Positions 34,393 to 42,949 of a DNA stretch of 64,000 nt are shown in pieces. A program made the translations under genes and the position numbers. Below the pieces are notes generated by a model. The model saw only the letters and a program-made list of their open reading frames with translations. It did not search any database and was not told where the DNA came from. Position 1 is the first letter of the stretch, and each line of letters opens with the position of its first letter. Origin of the DNA: Streptomyces sp. KL109B (GTDB lineage Bacteria > Actinomycetota > Actinomycetes > Streptomycetales > Streptomycetaceae); assembly GCF_030766935.1 (NCBI RefSeq), contig NZ_JASERL010000006.1, positions 248,001-312,000 on the forward strand, written 5' to 3'.

Positions 34393-34410
34393 ATTGTTAG
34401 CGCTCACAAT
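34393..34410. promoter_or_regulatory. LacI-type operator ATTGTTAGC-GCTCACAAT
   Basis: An 18-base palindrome with one mismatch, centred on GC, close to classical LacI-family operators. It lies upstream of the importer-sulfatase operon and just beyond the 3' end of the LacI gene. Confidence 0.75.
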
Positions 34411-34519
34411 CGAGGGCGTCAACACTTGATTTCCGGCACGTGAACTCGCGGCCGGTCCGCGAGGTGTGTCGCGCCACCCCACAACATGCCTGGTCGGAGC
34501 GGAAGTTCAGGGCTCGGTC

Positions 34520-35560
34520 TCAGGCCCTTTTCGGCAGCGTGCTTTCCCGTGCGGCGAGTTCGTGACGGCACACGATGTCCCGGTGTCCGACGGGCCCGTC
34601 CGTGTCGATCCGCTCGATCAGGGCCGTGATGGCGCGCGTCGCCATGTCGGCGAAGTCGGGCACGACCGTGGTCAGCGTCGGGATGGTGAAGCGGCCCTCC
34701 TCGATGCCGTCGAACCCGGCGAGGCCCAGGTCGTCCGGCACCCGCAGGCCCCGTTCGTGGGCCGCGCGCAGGGCGCCGACGGCGAGCACATCGGCGAAGC
34801 AGTACAGCGCGTCGGGGGGCGGACCCCCATCGAGGAGCGCGCCCGCGGACTCCATGCCGGCCGACTTGCCGTAACCGGCGGGCGAGGCGGGCAGCGCCGG
34901 GGCGAGTCGGGGATCCTGCGGCAGGCCCGCCGCCGCGAGCGCCTCGCGGTGCCCGGCCAGCCGCCGCTCCGCCACGGCCGCGGCCTGCACCGGTCCCTCC
35001 TGCCGGCCGACGACCGCGATGCGCCGGTAGCCACGGGCGATGAGGTGGCCGGTCATCTCCCGGGAGGCCGTGAGGTTGTCGAAGGTGACGTGGTCGCAGT
35101 CGCCGTCCCCGTCGTGCTCGCCGAGCAGCACCAGCGGCACCGGCCGCGCACGCCCGGCCAGCCGCTCCGGGTCGACCGTGAGCGGGGCGAGTACGACGCC
35201 CGAGATCATCGGGTCACCGAGTCCCTCGGCCGCGTGCAGCTCGACCTCCGGATCGCCGCCCGTCTCCTCGATGAGCAGGGTGTGTCCGACGGCGCGGGCC
35301 GCCCGGATCATCGCCGTGGCGACCTCGGAGAAATAGGGATTACGCAGGTCGGGGACGGCGAGGGAGAGCACACCCGACTTGCCCGTACGCAGCCTGCGGG
35401 CCGAGAGGTTGGGGCGGTAGCCGAGCTCCGCGATGGCCTGGTGCACGCGCTCCGCGGTCGCTGTCGAGACCTTGCCGCGCACACCGCGCAGCACGTTCGA
35501 CACGGTCTTGATCGATACGCCGGCGCGCGCCGCCACGTCGTGCAGGGTGGGGTCGCCCAC
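34520..35560 (-). CDS. LacI-family regulator of the importer-sulfatase/arabinofuranosidase locus
   Basis: 346 residues from GTG 35560, eight bases after GGGAGG. The helix-turn-helix TLHDVAARAGVSIKTVSNVL is followed by a hinge and effector domain (SGVLSLAVPDLRNPYFSEVA to DDLGLAGFDGIEEG). Longer readings to 36439 are antisense to the GH51 gene and rejected. It sits between the importer operon and the divergent GH51 gene and is the natural candidate to bind the operator at 34393-34410. Confidence 0.9.
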   Translation of the reverse strand: MGDPTLHDVAARAGVSIKTVSNVLRGVRGKVSTATAERVHQAIAELGYRPNLSARRLRTGKSGVLSLAVPDLRNPYFSEVATAMIRAARAVGHTLLIEETGGDPEVELHAAEGLGDPMISGVVLAPLTVDPERLAGRARPVPLVLLGEHDGDGDCDHVTFDNLTASREMTGHLIARGYRRIAVVGRQEGPVQAAAVAERRLAGHREALAAAGLPQDPRLAPALPASPAGYGKSAGMESAGALLDGGPPPDALYCFADVLAVGALRAAHERGLRVPDDLGLAGFDGIEEGRFTIPTLTTVVPDFADMATRAITALIERIDTDGPVGHRDIVCRHELAARESTLPKRA

Positions 35561-35594
35561 GTGTTCCTCCCGAAGTTCGTCGCAGCGAGGGTAG

Positions 35595-35624
35595 TTGACG
35601 GTTCCGCGCGACCGGAGGTACAAC
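35595..35624 (+). promoter_or_regulatory. Possible promoter of the GH51 gene
   Basis: TTGACG (35595-35600) and TACAAC (35619-35624) are separated by 18 bases and match a vegetative promoter. Transcription would start near 35631, about 75 bases before GTG 35705. Confidence 0.5.
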
Positions 35625-35704
35625 GATGGAACCTTCCTTCGGAACCCACGCCTCCCACGCCCTCCCCGCGCCCCCACGTCACCCGCTCGACAGAACGGCT
35701 CTTC

Positions 35705-37213
35705 GTGAACCACCGGCAGCAAGCACAGCTCACCGTCCACCCGCACTTCGAGGTCGGTGACATCGACCCACGTGTCTTCGGCAGCTTCGTCGAGCACATG
35801 GGCCGGTGCGTGTACACCGGGATCCACGAGCCGGACCACCCGACGGCCGACCGGCACGGATTCCGCGCCGACGTCGCCGAGTTGGTGACCGAACTCGGTG
35901 TCACCGCCGTCCGCTATCCCGGCGGGAACTTCGTCTCCGGCTACGACTGGCGCGACGGCATCGGCCCCGTCGCCGACCGGCCCACCCGCCTCGACCTCGC
36001 CTGGCGCTCCGTCGAGCCCAACACGGTGGGCCCCGACGAGTTCCTGCCGTGGGCCCGTCGCCTCGGCATGGACCCGGTGATGGCCGTCAACCTCGGCACG
36101 GCGGGTGTGCGGGAGGCCGCCGAACTCGTCGAATACACCAACCTCGCCGAAGGCACCTCGCTCACCCGCGAACGCGCCGCCAACGGACACCCCGAACCCC
36201 ACCGCGTACGCACTTGGTGTCTCGGCAACGAGATGGACGGCCCCTGGCAGCTCGGACACACCACCGCCACCGCGTACGGACAGCTCGCAGCCGAGGCCGG
36301 CAAAGCGATGCGCCTCGTCGACCCGGACATCGAACTCGTCGCCTGCGGCTCGTCGTTCCGCACCATGAAGACCTTCGGGACGTGGGAGGACACCGTCGCG
36401 GAGGCGACGACCGGCGTGGCCGACCTCATCTCCATGCACGCCTACTACGACGGCACCCAGGACCGCCGCGACTACCTCGCCTCCGGGCGCCTCCTGGAGA
36501 CCTTCATCGACGACGTCGCCGCGACGATCGACGCCGTCGCCGCCCGCCTGAACGCGCCGCGCCGCATGAACATCTCGCTCGACGAGTGGAACGTGTGGTC
36601 GTCCCTCGCCAAGGCGTCACCCGTCGGCCGTCAGGCACCCATCGCCACCACACCACGCATCACCGAAGACCCCTACCAGGCCCTCGACGGCGTCGTCCTC
36701 GGCGACCTGATCATCGGCATCCTCAACCACGTCGACCGCGTCCGGATCGGCTGCCTGTCGCTGCTCGTCAACGTCAGCGCCCCGATCCACGCCGAGCCGG
36801 GCGGCGCCGCGTACAAACAGGCCATCTTCCATCCGTTCGCCGCCGCGGCGCGTCGTGCGCGGGGCCGGTCCCTCGACTGCCGCCTGGTGGCACCGGAGTT
36901 CGTGACCCCCACGCACGGCACCGTCCCCCAGGTCGCCGCCGCCGTCACCCACGACACGGGGACGGGCGCGGCGGCCCTCTTCCTCTCCAACCGGGGCGAC
37001 GAACCTGTGGAGTTGACGGTCGACCACGGGGCCTTCGCCGCCTTCGACATCAAGCAGGCGTGGACGATGACGGCCGCCGACCGGCGCCCCGCGCGCGAGT
37101 TGAACCTCGTGGCACTCACGCAGGCGGAGGCCGGGGCCCGGCGCTCAACGGTGGTGCTGCCACCGGAGTCGTGGACCGTCGCGGACGCGGTGGCGTCGAA
37201 CGACAGGACCTAA
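35705..37213 (+). CDS. abfA: GH51 alpha-L-arabinofuranosidase
   Basis: 502 residues, the usual length for cytoplasmic GH51 enzymes, and no signal peptide. Acid/base Glu lies in TWCLGNEMDGPWQ and the nucleophile Glu in ISLDEWNVWSSL; GSFVEHMGRCVYTGIHE and AVRYPGGNFVSGYDW are typical N-terminal motifs. It releases terminal arabinofuranose from arabino- and arabinoxylo-oligosaccharides after import. GTG 35705 is the first plausible start before the domain (VNHRQQAQLTVHPHFEVG), though its ribosome site is weak. Divergent from the LacI gene; its stop overlaps the converging nanT gene by four bases. Confidence 0.93.
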   Translation: MNHRQQAQLTVHPHFEVGDIDPRVFGSFVEHMGRCVYTGIHEPDHPTADRHGFRADVAELVTELGVTAVRYPGGNFVSGYDWRDGIGPVADRPTRLDLAWRSVEPNTVGPDEFLPWARRLGMDPVMAVNLGTAGVREAAELVEYTNLAEGTSLTRERAANGHPEPHRVRTWCLGNEMDGPWQLGHTTATAYGQLAAEAGKAMRLVDPDIELVACGSSFRTMKTFGTWEDTVAEATTGVADLISMHAYYDGTQDRRDYLASGRLLETFIDDVAATIDAVAARLNAPRRMNISLDEWNVWSSLAKASPVGRQAPIATTPRITEDPYQALDGVVLGDLIIGILNHVDRVRIGCLSLLVNVSAPIHAEPGGAAYKQAIFHPFAAAARRARGRSLDCRLVAPEFVTPTHGTVPQVAAAVTHDTGTGAAALFLSNRGDEPVELTVDHGAFAAFDIKQAWTMTAADRRPARELNLVALTQAEAGARRSTVVLPPESWTVADAVASNDRT

Positions 37214-38670
37214 CGCTTGGACGCCGCCGGTTCCTCCCGCTCCGGCAGGTCCGCCGCCAGGTGGTCGCGCGGCGCGGCCGGGTCCGTCAGGCGGTTCAGG
37301 CGGGCCGGGACGTCGAGGCCCACCAGCAGCACCACGATGATCGTGCCCGCGAAGGTGAGCACCGCGAGGGCGCGGCCCAGTGGCATCCCGGAGGCCAGAT
37401 GCGCGCCGAGCACCGGGGCCACGGCGCCGCCGAGCGCACCCACGTTGTACGTGAAGCCGAGCGCGGCCGCCCGGTTCTCGGTGGGGAAGTGGCCGCCGAT
37501 GTAGCGGGGGAGGAGCCCCGAGATGCCGAAGCTCAGGGCCTGGAGGACGAAGAGGAGGCCGCCGAGCAGGAGCAGGTTGTCCTGGACCGCGAACACCGGG
37601 AACACGAAGATCATCGAGGCGATGAGCGTGCACGCGTACGCCTTCTTCGTGCCGATCCAGTCACCCACGAACCCGGCGAGCCAGCAGCCCGCCATCGTGC
37701 CGAAGCCCGCGAAGAACATCGCGTTGCTGACCTCGCCGGGGGAGTAGCCGAGGTCGGTCTTCAGGTAGGTCGGAAGCAGCGCCTGGATCGGCCAGGTGTA
37801 GAGGAACGCGAAGAACACCGTCACCGTCATCGCCACGTACAGCGCCCAGCCGCGCCGCCCGCCGAGCTGCGCCGCGAGCGCGATGAGCGTGACACCCGCG
37901 ACGACCGAGAGGACCGGCACGTACCCCGCTCCGACAGGTGTGAACACGGCGAACAGGGAAACGGTCGCGGCGACGGTGAGGACGACGTTCGTCGTCGCGC
38001 GGGCCGTGGTCGCGAAGAGCGGGCGGAACGGGTTGGGCTTCTCGGCCCGCCGCTCCACCGTCTCGCTCCACTCCGCGGCCTCCGGCAGCGCGCGCCGCAG
38101 CCACAGCGCGACGACGATCGGGACGATCCCGATGTAGAACATCCACCGCCAACCGAGCGCGGGCACCACCCACTTGTACGCCTCGGCCGCCAGCACGGAG
38201 CCGACCGAGAAGCCGGAGATCAGGAAGCCGCTCGCCCGGTTGCGCAGCCGGGCCGGCCAGCTCTCCATCGCGTACGTCGCGCTGGCGCTGTACTCACCCG
38301 CCATCCCCATGCCGATCGCGAGCCGGGCCACGAACAGGCTGGTGTAGTCCCAGGCGAAACCGCAGGCGAAGGTGCCGAGGGAGTAAAGCAGGATGCTCAC
38401 GACCATCGACAGCTTGCGGCCGTAGAGGTCGCCGAGTGCGCCGAGCACGGCGCCGCCGATCCACCGGGTGATGAACGCGGCGGACACCAGGCTCGCGCCC
38501 TCCACCGTGCTCAGCCCGAAGTCGTCGCTGATCTCCGTGAGGACGAGGGTGATCAGGACGAAGTCGAAGCCGTCCAGGACATAGCCGACCCAGGCGGCGA
38601 AGAACGACTTCCACTGGGTACCGGTCACCTCGCGGTACCAGGGACGTGTGTCGTGGGATGTGTTGCGCAC
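37210..38670 (-). CDS. nanT: Sialic acid MFS transporter NanT
   Basis: 486 residues. The sequence closely follows E. coli NanT, e.g. PWYREVTGTQWKSFFAAW, GYVLDGFDFVLITLVLTE, MGMAGEYSASATY, YTWPIQALLPTYLKTDLGYS and GFTYNVGALGGAVAPVLGA. About 14 membrane segments are predicted, as in NanT. It imports N-acetylneuraminate with protons. Last gene of the nanA-nanK-nanE-nanT operon. Its presence makes host- or environment-derived sialic acid, not a plant sugar, the likely substrate of the operon. Confidence 0.95.
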   Translation of the reverse strand: MRNTSHDTRPWYREVTGTQWKSFFAAWVGYVLDGFDFVLITLVLTEISDDFGLSTVEGASLVSAAFITRWIGGAVLGALGDLYGRKLSMVVSILLYSLGTFACGFAWDYTSLFVARLAIGMGMAGEYSASATYAMESWPARLRNRASGFLISGFSVGSVLAAEAYKWVVPALGWRWMFYIGIVPIVVALWLRRALPEAAEWSETVERRAEKPNPFRPLFATTARATTNVVLTVAATVSLFAVFTPVGAGYVPVLSVVAGVTLIALAAQLGGRRGWALYVAMTVTVFFAFLYTWPIQALLPTYLKTDLGYSPGEVSNAMFFAGFGTMAGCWLAGFVGDWIGTKKAYACTLIASMIFVFPVFAVQDNLLLLGGLLFVLQALSFGISGLLPRYIGGHFPTENRAAALGFTYNVGALGGAVAPVLGAHLASGMPLGRALAVLTFAGTIIVVLLVGLDVPARLNRLTDPAAPRDHLAADLPEREEPAASKR

Positions 38671-38705
38671 GGTGTCTCCAGAATGTCGGAAGGCCGTCCC
38701 GCGCG

Positions 38706-39386
38706 TCAGCGCTGGGCGAGTCCCGTGACGAATTGGCTGGTCAGGGCGGTTGGAGCGGTGATGGCCGTGCCGACTACGACACTGTGGGCGCCACGTTCAA
38801 GCGCCTGCGCGGCCTCCCGCGGGGTACGGATGCGGCCCTCGGCGACCACGGGGACGTCGAGGGCGGCGGCGAGTGCCGCCACGAGATCGAGGTCGGGGCC
38901 GGACTGCTTCGGGGAGCCGGGGGCGTAGCCGGAGAGCGTGGTGGAGACGAGGTCGGCGCCCTCGGCGGCCGCGGTGACACCTTCGTCGTACGCCGACACA
39001 TCGGCCATCACCAGGGCGCCCGCCGCGTGCACGGCGGCGGCCGCCGCGGCGAAGGTGCTGCCGTCGGGCCGCGCCCTGGCGGTGGCGTCGATCGCGACGA
39101 CGTCGGCTCCGGCCTCGGCGACCGCGACGGCGTGCCGGACGCTCGGCGTGATGTACACGCCGGTGTCACCGTCCTTCCACAGCCCGATGAGCGGCAGGTC
39201 GACGGCGGCGCGGATCGCGGCGACCACCTCCGGTTCGTTGGCGCGGATCCCGGCGGCGCCACCGGCGGCGGCCGAGCGGGCGAGCCGGACGAGGGTGCCG
39301 GTGTCCCGCATCGGGTCACCGGGCGGGGCCTGGCAGGACACGATCAGGCGTCCGGAGAGGGCGGGGAAGAGGGTGGGGGTGTTCAT
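38706..39386 (-). CDS. nanE: N-acetylmannosamine-6-phosphate 2-epimerase
   Basis: 226 residues with a TIM-barrel NanE fold: LIVSCQAPPGDPMRDTG at the N-terminus, GIRANEPEVVAAIRAAVDLP, LIGLWKDGDTGVYITPS, and VVAEGRIRTPREAAQALERG. It converts ManNAc-6-P to GlcNAc-6-P, the last dedicated step of sialate breakdown. ATG 39386 is used rather than the adjacent TTG 39389. It lies between the kinase and transporter genes of the operon. Confidence 0.94.
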   Translation of the reverse strand: MNTPTLFPALSGRLIVSCQAPPGDPMRDTGTLVRLARSAAAGGAAGIRANEPEVVAAIRAAVDLPLIGLWKDGDTGVYITPSVRHAVAVAEAGADVVAIDATARARPDGSTFAAAAAAVHAAGALVMADVSAYDEGVTAAAEGADLVSTTLSGYAPGSPKQSGPDLDLVAALAAALDVPVVAEGRIRTPREAAQALERGAHSVVVGTAITAPTALTSQFVTGLAQR

Positions 39387-39440
39387 CAACGGCTTCCGTG
39401 TTCAAGGGAGTTGGTTGGTTGGTTGGCTGTGGAGGTCGTG

Positions 39441-40379
39441 CTACGGCGTGTGCAGTGTCGTCGTACGGACGAGGGAGGCGGCGCCCAACACGGCGGCGTC
39501 GGAACCGAACCGCGGACCGACGGGCCGCAAGTCGCGCAGTGGCGCCATGAGTTCACCGGCGAAGGCGAGGGTGAGGGCGTCCCAGTACAGGGGGCCGATC
39601 CGGGGCACGCCGCCCGCGACCACGACGCGGTCGGGACCGAGCGCGTTGGCGAGCCCGCCGAGCAACCGCCCGGTCGCCCGCGCCCCGACGGCGATCGCCT
39701 CCGCGGCCTCCCGGTCCCCGGCCGCCGCCCGCTCGGCCACGGTCTGCAAGCGGTCGGCACGGCTCCCGCCCAACCGCTCGTACAGGGCCGTGATGCCGGT
39801 CCCGGAGGCGACGGCTTCGAGGTGCCCCGTGGCGCCGCAGGAGCACGGCAGGCCCGCGGCCTCGGGGCTCGGCAGGTGCCCGAGGTGCCCGGCGATCCCC
39901 GCGACCCCGTGCACCATCCGCCCACCGGCGGCGATCGCGCCCCCGACACCCGTGCCGACGGCGACGAACAGCAGGGTGGCGTCGTCCCCGAGTGCGGCGA
40001 GTTCGGGCGCGGCCGTGGCCCGTACGTCGTTGTCGCAGGCGACCGGAAGCCCGGTGCGCTGCGCGAGCCCGGCGCCGAGCGCGGTGCCGGCCCACCCGGG
40101 AATGATGTCGGTCGCGGCCGTCACCGTCCCCGTGCGCGGGTCGACGACACCGGCGGCGGCGACACCGACGGCCCACGCCCCGCGGTCGACGGCCCGCGCG
40201 GCGTCGGCGAGCGCGTCGAGCACGGCAATGGGCCCTTCGGTGGCGGGAGTTGGCCGGGTGTGCCGATCGAGTACGGTCCCGTCCGCAGCGACGAGCGCGG
40301 CGTCGATCTTCGTCCCGCCGAGGTCGAGTCCGACGACCGGGGCGGAGGGGGTGGGTGACTCGGCGTCCGTCGCCCTCAC
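39441..40379 (-). CDS. nanK: ROK-family kinase, probable N-acetylmannosamine kinase
   Basis: 312 residues. ROK features are the phosphate motif GLDLGGTKIDAALV, the catalytic AGHLGHLPSPEAAG region and the zinc cluster PCSCGATGHLEAV. In this operon it should phosphorylate ManNAc to ManNAc-6-P. It starts at GTG 40379 with a GTGA overlap of the aldolase stop. A helix-turn-helix domain is absent, so it is a kinase and not a ROK repressor. Confidence 0.9.
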   Translation of the reverse strand: MRATDAESPTPSAPVVGLDLGGTKIDAALVAADGTVLDRHTRPTPATEGPIAVLDALADAARAVDRGAWAVGVAAAGVVDPRTGTVTAATDIIPGWAGTALGAGLAQRTGLPVACDNDVRATAAPELAALGDDATLLFVAVGTGVGGAIAAGGRMVHGVAGIAGHLGHLPSPEAAGLPCSCGATGHLEAVASGTGITALYERLGGSRADRLQTVAERAAAGDREAAEAIAVGARATGRLLGGLANALGPDRVVVAGGVPRIGPLYWDALTLAFAGELMAPLRDLRPVGPRFGSDAAVLGAASLVRTTTLHTP

Positions 40380-41335
40380 CGGACCGGCCCGAGCCCCGCC
40401 GCCCGCAGCCGCTCGGCGACGGCCTCGACGGCCGGCTCGCCCAGCGGGATCTGCGGAAACGCGGTGGTGCCGTCGTCGATGACACCCAGCAGCCGCAGCG
40501 CGGCCTTGAACGAACCGAGCGCGGACGAGCTGCGCCCCATGTCGGCCTCGGGCCCCGCGTCGACCATGCCGAACAGCTCGACCAGCCGCTCCTGCTCCTT
40601 CGCCGCGAGGTCCCAGTCGCCCGCGCGGGCGGCATCGTAGAGCCGTACGTACGCGGCCGGGTCGACGTTCCCGATGCCGGGGACGACACCGTCCACACCC
40701 GCCAACAGGGCGGCGTCCACGGTCAGTTCGGACCCGGTGAGGACGCTGAAGCGGGGCGCGGGGCCCGACTCGCGACCGCCCCGGCCACCCAGCGCCACGA
40801 CGAGACGCCGGAGCCCGCCCTCGTCCCCGCTGCTGTCCTTGACGCCCGCCAGAGTGCTGTCCCGCGCCAGCTCCATCAGCAGCTCCGCCGACAGCTTGCT
40901 GTGCACCGACACCGGCAGGTCGTACGCGAACAACGGGAGGTCAATCGCCTCGCGGACGCGGCGGAAGTGCCGGGCGATCTCCAGCGGGTGGGTGCGGGTG
41001 TAGAAGGGCGCGGTGGCCACGAGCCCGTCGGCGCCGAGATTCGCGGCGCGCCTCGCGTGCTCGACGACGCGCGGCGTCGTGGTGTCGATGACGCCGGCCA
41101 GCACCGGCACCCGGCCCGCCGCGGCGCGCACCACCGTCTCCAGGACCGTGTCGCGCTGCGCGTCGGTGAGGTAGGCGACCTCGCTGGTCGACCCCAGGGC
41201 GAACAGGCCGTGCACCCCGCCGTCGACGAGGTGGCCGACGAGCCGGGTCAGCGAGGCGGTGTCGACGTCGCCGTGCGCGTCGAGCGGGGTGCAGACGGGC
41301 GGGACGACCCCGCGCAGAGGGGCGGTGAGAGGCAT
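40376..41335 (-). CDS. nanA: N-acetylneuraminate lyase / DapA-family aldolase
   Basis: 319 residues of the DHDPS/NAL family. The Schiff-base lysine is in LAGVKDSSGDE, the catalytic tyrosine in LPLFAYDLPVS, and the substrate-carboxylate loop reads GSTSEVAYL. It would split sialic acid into ManNAc and pyruvate. The GSTSE loop differs slightly from the GSTGE of E. coli NanA, so a related keto-acid aldolase is possible on sequence alone; the operon with nanT, nanK and nanE decides the call. First gene of the operon, with a palindromic operator about 55-75 bases upstream. Confidence 0.88.
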   Translation of the reverse strand: MPLTAPLRGVVPPVCTPLDAHGDVDTASLTRLVGHLVDGGVHGLFALGSTSEVAYLTDAQRDTVLETVVRAAAGRVPVLAGVIDTTTPRVVEHARRAANLGADGLVATAPFYTRTHPLEIARHFRRVREAIDLPLFAYDLPVSVHSKLSAELLMELARDSTLAGVKDSSGDEGGLRRLVVALGGRGGRESGPAPRFSVLTGSELTVDAALLAGVDGVVPGIGNVDPAAYVRLYDAARAGDWDLAAKEQERLVELFGMVDAGPEADMGRSSSALGSFKAALRLLGVIDDGTTAFPQIPLGEPAVEAVAERLRAAGLGPVR

Positions 41336-41347
41336 GACGGATGCTCC

Positions 41348-41380
41348 AGAGGTGGTGCAGAGGTGATGCGGAGGTGGTGC
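41348..41380 (-). repeat. Three 11-bp direct repeats in the nanA leader
   Basis: Units at 41348-41358, 41359-41369 and 41370-41380 have the plus-strand consensus RGAGGTGRTGC. In the nanA message they read GCAYCACCTCY three times, directly before the ribosome site GGAG. CACCTC is complementary to a Shine-Dalgarno core. Confidence 0.7.
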
Positions 41381-41388
41381 AGAGATAA

Positions 41389-41408
41389 GACGTAAGATGT
41401 CTTACGTC
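41389..41408. promoter_or_regulatory. GntR-type operator of the nan genes
   Basis: GACGTAAGA-TG-TCTTACGTC is a perfect 9-base inverted repeat with a two-base spacer, in the divergent gap between nanA and the GntR regulator. FadR-subfamily GntR proteins bind sites of this length and symmetry. Confidence 0.82.
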
Positions 41409-41515
41409 AGTCGTCACCATAGACTCAGCGAGGCGCCACAGGTCAAGAGCGTCGTGAGTCACATCCGGGAGCGCGGACGGCGTGCGCGCCCGGACCGAAC
41501 GGAAGGGAGTCGCCG

Positions 41516-42220
41516 GTGGCCCGCTCCACGCTCACCGCTGACGTGCAGGAACGCATCAGGCAGCTGATCCTGGACCGCGGTCTGACGCCGGGCAGCCCGC
41601 TGCCGCCCGAGGGCGAGCTGGCGGAGCTCTTCGACGTCAGCCGGGTCTCGCTGCGCGAGGCGCTCAAGGCGCTCCAGGCGCTGCACGTCATCGAGATCCG
41701 GCGCGGCTCCGGCACCGTCGTGGGCTCGCTCTCCCTCGACCCCTTCGTCAAGGGCCTCGCCTTCCGCGCGGCGGTGCGGCACCGCAACGGGGAGTCGAGC
41801 CTGTACGAACTCATGCGGGTGCGCGAGGTGTTGGAAGCGGGGCTCGTCGAAAGCGTCGCGGCGTCCCTGCCAGAGGACGACCTTGAGGCGCTGCGCGACA
41901 TCGTCGCGGACATGGAGAAGGAGGCCGGGTCCGAGTCGGGGCGCGTCGAGCGGGCCACGGACCGCGCCTTCCACATGGCGCTCTACCGCTCCCTCGACAA
42001 CTACCTGCTCAGCGAGGTACTCGACGCGTTCTGGGCCGCGATGGACCAGGTCCGCTACGACATCGGCGACGCCCACCAACAGGGCGCCGTCACGGCCGCC
42101 CACCACAAGGCGATCGTCGACGCGCTGGCCGCGGGCGACGGCCCCGCCGCGGCCCAGGCGATGCGTACCCACTTCGACGGCATCCGGGAGCGCCTGGCAC
42201 CGGGCGGCGCCAACTCCTAG
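41516..42220 (+). CDS. GntR-family (FadR subfamily) regulator of the nan operon
   Basis: 234 residues from GTG 41516 after GGAAGGGAG. The N-terminal winged helix contains LPPEGELAELFDVSRVSLREALKALQALHV-type family features split over residues 29-58, and the C-terminal FCD all-helical domain carries the metal/ligand-binding residues (TDRAFHMALYRS, AAHHKAIVDAL). Position and the operator at 41389-41408 indicate that it represses nanA-K-E-T until sialic acid or an intermediate is present. This is not the DasR-type GntR branch. Confidence 0.88.
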   Translation: MARSTLTADVQERIRQLILDRGLTPGSPLPPEGELAELFDVSRVSLREALKALQALHVIEIRRGSGTVVGSLSLDPFVKGLAFRAAVRHRNGESSLYELMRVREVLEAGLVESVAASLPEDDLEALRDIVADMEKEAGSESGRVERATDRAFHMALYRSLDNYLLSEVLDAFWAAMDQVRYDIGDAHQQGAVTAAHHKAIVDALAAGDGPAAAQAMRTHFDGIRERLAPGGANS

Positions 42221-42247
42221 CGGACGGTTTCGGTCCTCGGCCCGAAC

Positions 42248-42312
42248 GTCGGCTGACACTGGTCGGACGTCGGCTGACACCCGGTCGGACGCCGGCTGAC
42301 ACCCGGTCAGAA
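42248..42312. repeat. Tandem repeat, three 21-22 bp units
   Basis: Units at 42248-42268, 42269-42290 and 42291-42312 share GYCGGCTGACACYGGTCRGA with small changes. The array fills most of the gap between the GntR gene and the hexapeptide-repeat protein gene and ends 25 bases before its ATG, so copy number could affect promoter strength. Confidence 0.8.
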
Positions 42313-42337
42313 GGCCGCTGCCCTACGCTTGGTGGGC

Positions 42338-42949
42338 ATGTTGATCGAACATCGTGGGCAGCGGCCCATGGTCCCCGAGTCCGCGTACGTGGCTCCGTCG
42401 GCCGTGCTGTGCGGCGCGGTGGTCCTGGGGGAGCGGGCGCGCGTCCTGCACGGCGCCGTACTCACCGCAGAGGACGGCGAGGTACGGACCGGCCGGGACG
42501 TCGTCGTCATGGAGAACGCCCTGGTCCGTGGCCGGGCGCGGCATCCCGCCGTGCTCGGGGACGCGGTCCTTGTCGGGCCGCACGCGCACATCAACGGGGC
42601 GCGTGTCGAGGACGAGGTCTTCGTCGCCACCGGGGTGTCGATGTTCCCCGGGGCCGTGGCCGGGACGCGTTCGGAGCTGCGGATCAACAGCGTGCTGCAC
42701 GTGAACTCCCGGCTGGGGCCCGACACCGTGGTGCCCATCGGCTGGATCGCCGCCGGGGACCCGGCCAAGCTGTTCTCCCCGGACCAGCACGCCGAGTTGT
42801 GGGCGGAGCAGGAGCCCCTGGACTTCCCCGGCACCGTCTACGGCGTGCCGCGCGGCACCCCCATGCGTACGGTCATGGAGCGCCAAGTCGACTTCTACGG
42901 AGCTCACTCGGACGACCGGCGGCTGTCGGACCCGCCGGATTCACCCTGA
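42338..42949 (+). CDS. Left-handed beta-helix protein, gamma-carbonic-anhydrase-like without the usual zinc histidines
   Basis: 203 residues. Hexapeptide repeats (VPESAYVAPSAVLCGAVVLG, LGDAVLVGPHAHINGARVED, EVFVATGVSMFPGAV) give the fold of gamma-class carbonic anhydrases and acyltransferases. In gamma-CA the zinc pair is spaced as GHxxxxH; here the matching positions read VGPHAHINGA, so Pro and Asn replace both histidines. Carbonic anhydrase activity is therefore doubtful. TACGCT at 42324-42329 lies eight bases before ATG 42338 and suggests a leaderless start. The 3' end overlaps the MaoC-like gene by 46 bases, tail to tail. Confidence 0.75.
   Translation: MLIEHRGQRPMVPESAYVAPSAVLCGAVVLGERARVLHGAVLTAEDGEVRTGRDVVVMENALVRGRARHPAVLGDAVLVGPHAHINGARVEDEVFVATGVSMFPGAVAGTRSELRINSVLHVNSRLGPDTVVPIGWIAAGDPAKLFSPDQHAELWAEQEPLDFPGTVYGVPRGTPMRTVMERQVDFYGAHSDDRRLSDPPDSP

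Noticed and set aside
35806..38928. A 1040-codon plus-strand frame across the GH51 and nanT genes
   Set aside because: Composition is Arg/Pro/His-rich and it crosses two well-recognised genes on both strands.
39441..40379. ROK-family repressor
   Set aside because: There is no N-terminal helix-turn-helix; the protein begins directly with the kinase phosphate motif.
42248..42312. Short CRISPR array
   Set aside because: Head-to-tail 21-22 base units without unique spacers are a simple tandem repeat.
42338..42949. Active gamma carbonic anhydrase
   Set aside because: Both histidines of the GHxxxxH zinc pair are replaced.
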